A stretch of DNA of 17,324 bases, from assembly GCA_964511185.1 (NCBI GenBank), contig CAZEDU010000108.1, positions 1 to 17,324 on the forward strand, read 5' to 3'. Under the pieces are notes generated by a model that made no database searches, had not been told where the DNA came from, and worked only from the letters and a program-made list of their open reading frames with translations. A program made the position numbers and the translations under genes. The stretch is from CAZEDU01 sp964511185 (GTDB lineage: Bacteria; Myxococcota; Myxococcia; Myxococcales; Myxococcaceae). Position 1 is the first letter of the stretch; every line of letters begins with the position of its first letter. Below are positions 16,401 to 17,324 of this stretch, piece by piece.

Positions 16401-16631
16401 CGGCTCGCGGTGATCGAGGACTTCGGCGACACGCGGGTGCCGCTGCCGATCATCGTCGACGACATCCTGGTGAACTTCGATCCCGAGCGAACGCACGCCA
16501 CCTTGCGCGTGCTCGGACGGCTCGCCCGGCGGCACCAGGTCATCGCCTTCACGTGCCACCCAGGGCTGAAGGAGATGTTTCGCCAGGAAGGCGCCGAGGT
16601 CATCACGCTCGCGCGTGGCTCGGTGGGTTGA
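13476..16631 (+). CDS. Rad50/SbcC-like AAA ATPase, YhaN type, with central membrane hairpin
   Basis: 1051-residue SMC-like ATPase. Seen: Walker A GHNEAGKST (30-38), SSFERLAEEGSVSEALFAAG typical of YhaN proteins (about 130-150), long Ala/Glu/Arg coiled coils (about 190-470 and 530-930), signature-like SRGTREQLYLAF (964-975), Walker B LPIIVDDILVNFD with Asp995-Asp996, and a final HPGL switch. In the middle, where Rad50 carries a CxxC zinc hook, there is none. Instead two hydrophobic helices lie at about 483-503 and 509-526, separated by SGRDN and followed by basic HRRAGREHR. This would tether the coiled-coil tip to the membrane. It probably works with the nuclease 16 bases upstream in DNA-end processing. 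The ATG is chosen because the N-terminus (MRIEQLTVDGFGHF) aligns with the family; GGCGGAGG lies directly before it, with tight spacing. Confidence 0.92.
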   Translation: MRIEQLTVDGFGHFEKQRFELKPGMNVLFGHNEAGKSTLLAFIRAVLFGFERKRSPHRYERAQGAFGGELKLITADGPLWVRRQGGKRAEGELSLRGETGAPLPPSRLADALAGISRELFYEVFAFSLGELSSFERLAEEGSVSEALFAAGMQGAHNLPSVVERLRRSADALFAPRGQKKALNVVLSELDEVRGQLKALGDRPAAYGEALSRCAALEAELAQLERQRAERQHALEVRSRLLQAAEDLAAHAQAEARMAALPDVRRFPPNGVVRLDELIERSSRAQAEREACARKREGFEEQRAWLQRAHQLEREKRLDHGELEAALEAFRARASEREALPARRAALDERFAQLERALEGLGARFDLEGLLAIDLGGGAKSKVTHLRDLLVNAERALDQRAQAWRRFAQDRERIEAEVRRLTAEVSTLPRTPVLEIRRQVQALQKMDPLEADLLRAEEQRAERQAALDAISAQAEPAPWHVFPAWLLAGIFVAVVGAGVAQLALSGRDNLWPLFAGGLVVAVVSAMVHRRAGREHRQQLASYNGKQAFRAREVARLSSDLTAQTRRVAELGRTLDELSAQVGLRPGASAAERRQREEALHAQLGLVERRERLSVELEALSPKLSSAVTDELHAKADRDVAEAERSRLSRELDERVVALGFPQGLGAQQVVDLWTEAAALKDRLLDLRAQKRAYEAALEGAQAVAQRLLEVARPAGLAVDDAETAAQALAALLRQGQEAKEEGRVLEERIEALSGALARADQIVAETRAAIDALLAQAGAANAEAFRERAAQADEYREAERLKRERALRIEARTGLSAEAAAARLQDEGGVAALAARLEEERGAIEALKQSAVERTKALAAAQQTVARYENETEVAALRAREESLAKRAAALAESYAVERLALALIAQARRRFEEEQQPKVIQLASQVFSELTQGRYTRVYPCGESKRDLCIREADGRQWRAEQLSRGTREQLYLAFRLAVIEDFGDTRVPLPIIVDDILVNFDPERTHATLRVLGRLARRHQVIAFTCHPGLKEMFRQEGAEVITLARGSVG

Positions 16632-16651
16632 CGGATCCGAAGCGTCAACCC
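16625..16651 (+). terminator. Perfect hairpin over the YhaN-type stop codon
   Basis: GGGTTGACG (16625-16633) pairs exactly with CGTCAACCC (16643-16651) across a 9-base loop. The left arm includes the TGA stop. There is no T-run after it, so it is not a textbook intrinsic terminator, but its position between two transcription units fits termination or 3'-end protection. Confidence 0.5.
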
Positions 16652-16724
16652 CGAAGCCCAAGGGCGAACACAAGGGTGTACAGGATTGTGGCGGCTCGGC
16701 TTTTGAGGCATGAGGCGCGGCTCG

Positions 16725-16731
16725 AAAGGAG
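16725..16731 (+). promoter_or_regulatory. Ribosome binding site of the amidase gene
   Basis: AAAGGAG lies 11 bases before ATG 16743 and 14 before ATG 16746, so the first is favoured. Upstream, 16652-16724 holds the likely promoter, but I found no convincing consensus. Confidence 0.5.
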
Positions 16732-16742
16732 CCTCACTCTCG

Positions 16743-17324
16743 ATGATGAAGCATATGCCCTGTCTTCTCGCGGCCGCGCTGCTGGTCAGCAGCTGCTCGA
16801 AGACGAACGACACATCACCGGAGGTCGAGACGCCCACTGACAACACGGACAACACCACGACGGCGTCGAGCTACCGGTTGGTAGAAGCAAGCTTGCAGGA
16901 CATGCAGCAGGCGATGGCCGATGGACGCGTGACCTCGCGTCAGCTGGTGAAGAAGTACTTGGACCGCATCAGCGCGTACGAGCCGATGCTGAATTCGCTC
17001 ATCGCGTTGAACCCCAAGGCGCTGGAGGAAGCCGAGGCGCTCGATCTCGAGCGAAAGAACGGCACGGTGCGCGGGCCGCTGCACGGCATTCCGGTCGCGA
17101 TCAAAGACAACATCAACACCACCACCATGCCCACCACCGGCGGAGCGCTGGCGTTCAAGGACTACACGCCGCCGTACGAGGCGACGCTGGTGGAGAACCT
17201 GCGCGCCGCTGGCGCGGTGATCATCGGCAAGACCACGATGACCGAGATGGCCAACGCCGTGTCGCTCGAGATGTCGGCCGGCTACAGCGCGGTCGCCGGT
17301 CACTCCTTCAACGCCTACGACATC
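16743..17324 (+). CDS. Amidase-signature family hydrolase, lipoprotein, N-terminal part
   Basis: First 194 residues of a gene that continues past the window. Seen: a signal peptide with lipobox VSSC (Cys18), then a Thr/Asn/Asp-rich linker (19-43), then the amidase fold: the helical start LQDMQQAMADGRVTSRQLVKKYLDRI, GPLHGIPVAIKDNI with catalytic Lys121, MPTTGGALAF, and GKTTMTEMANAV (162-173). The family uses a Ser-cisSer-Lys triad; the GGSSGG part with both serines should lie just beyond the window end. The pattern around GPLHGIP...KDNIN...TTGG resembles exported peptide amidases more than GatA, which is cytoplasmic and has no signal peptide. So it is probably an envelope enzyme cleaving amide bonds; its substrate is unknown. 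It has its own ribosome site, downstream of the hairpin closing the previous operon. Confidence 0.88.
   Translation, partial: MMKHMPCLLAAALLVSSCSKTNDTSPEVETPTDNTDNTTTASSYRLVEASLQDMQQAMADGRVTSRQLVKKYLDRISAYEPMLNSLIALNPKALEEAEALDLERKNGTVRGPLHGIPVAIKDNINTTTMPTTGGALAFKDYTPPYEATLVENLRAAGAVIIGKTTMTEMANAVSLEMSAGYSAVAGHSFNAYDI

Noticed and set aside
13401..16673. A 1090-residue open frame antisense to the Rad50-like ATPase
   Set aside because: Same effect: Arg/Leu/Gln/His-rich with no domain, lying opposite a gene with Walker motifs.
16690..16710. Sigma-54 type promoter (TGGCGGCTCGGCTTTTG) before the amidase
   Set aside because: The GG and GC elements are too close together for the -24/-12 arrangement.

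Overview
The window is about 17.3 kb of very GC-rich DNA, densely coding, with third codon positions almost all G or C. The mix of genes suggests a myxobacterium or a close relative (Myxococcota): a tripartite RND pump, a hybrid sensor kinase with receiver domains at both ends, a cysteine-rich small lipoprotein and a TPR/peptidase-MA protein. This taxonomic reading is an inference from gene content and base composition; there is no rRNA or other marker gene. I see no tRNA, rRNA, CRISPR array, insertion sequence or integrase, and no gene-free stretch longer than about 110 bases.

Region 1 (1-5063, + strand) is the end of an efflux operon: an outer-membrane TolC-type channel (cut by the window edge), a lipoprotein periplasmic adaptor and an inner-membrane AcrB-type RND transporter. 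Consecutive genes overlap by 4 bases, so they are almost certainly one transcript and together build one envelope-spanning pump.

Region 2 (5060-7721, - strand) holds a 756-residue hybrid histidine kinase (REC-PAS-PAS-HisKA-HATPase-REC) followed by a small, basic, unrecognised protein whose stop codon interlocks with that of the transporter. Divergent to the kinase, across an unusually AT-rich 92-base gap with a perfect 10-base palindrome, lies a DUF1275/YoaK-type membrane protein (7814-8713, +).

Region 3 (8717-12189, - strand) is a tight three-gene cluster: an AarF/ABC1/UbiB-family kinase-like membrane protein, a 106-residue cysteine-rich lipoprotein and an exported HExxH (peptidase-MA-like) protein with probable TPR helices. 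The gaps are 8 and 12 bases.

Region 4 (12212-16631, + strand) is a two-gene Mre11-Rad50-like pair of the YhaO/YhaN type: a metallophosphatase-fold nuclease and a large coiled-coil ATPase. The ATPase has a predicted membrane hairpin where classical Rad50 has a zinc hook. It is divergent from the UbiB-like gene with only 22 bases between the annotated starts. A perfect 9-bp hairpin covers its stop codon.

Region 5 (16743-17324, + strand) is the first 194 residues of a lipoprotein amidase-signature enzyme, cut by the window end just before the expected catalytic serine motif.

Nothing here is a clear new defence or mobile system. The most notable items are the membrane-anchored Rad50-like pair and the UbiB-like / Cys-rich lipoprotein / peptidase cluster.
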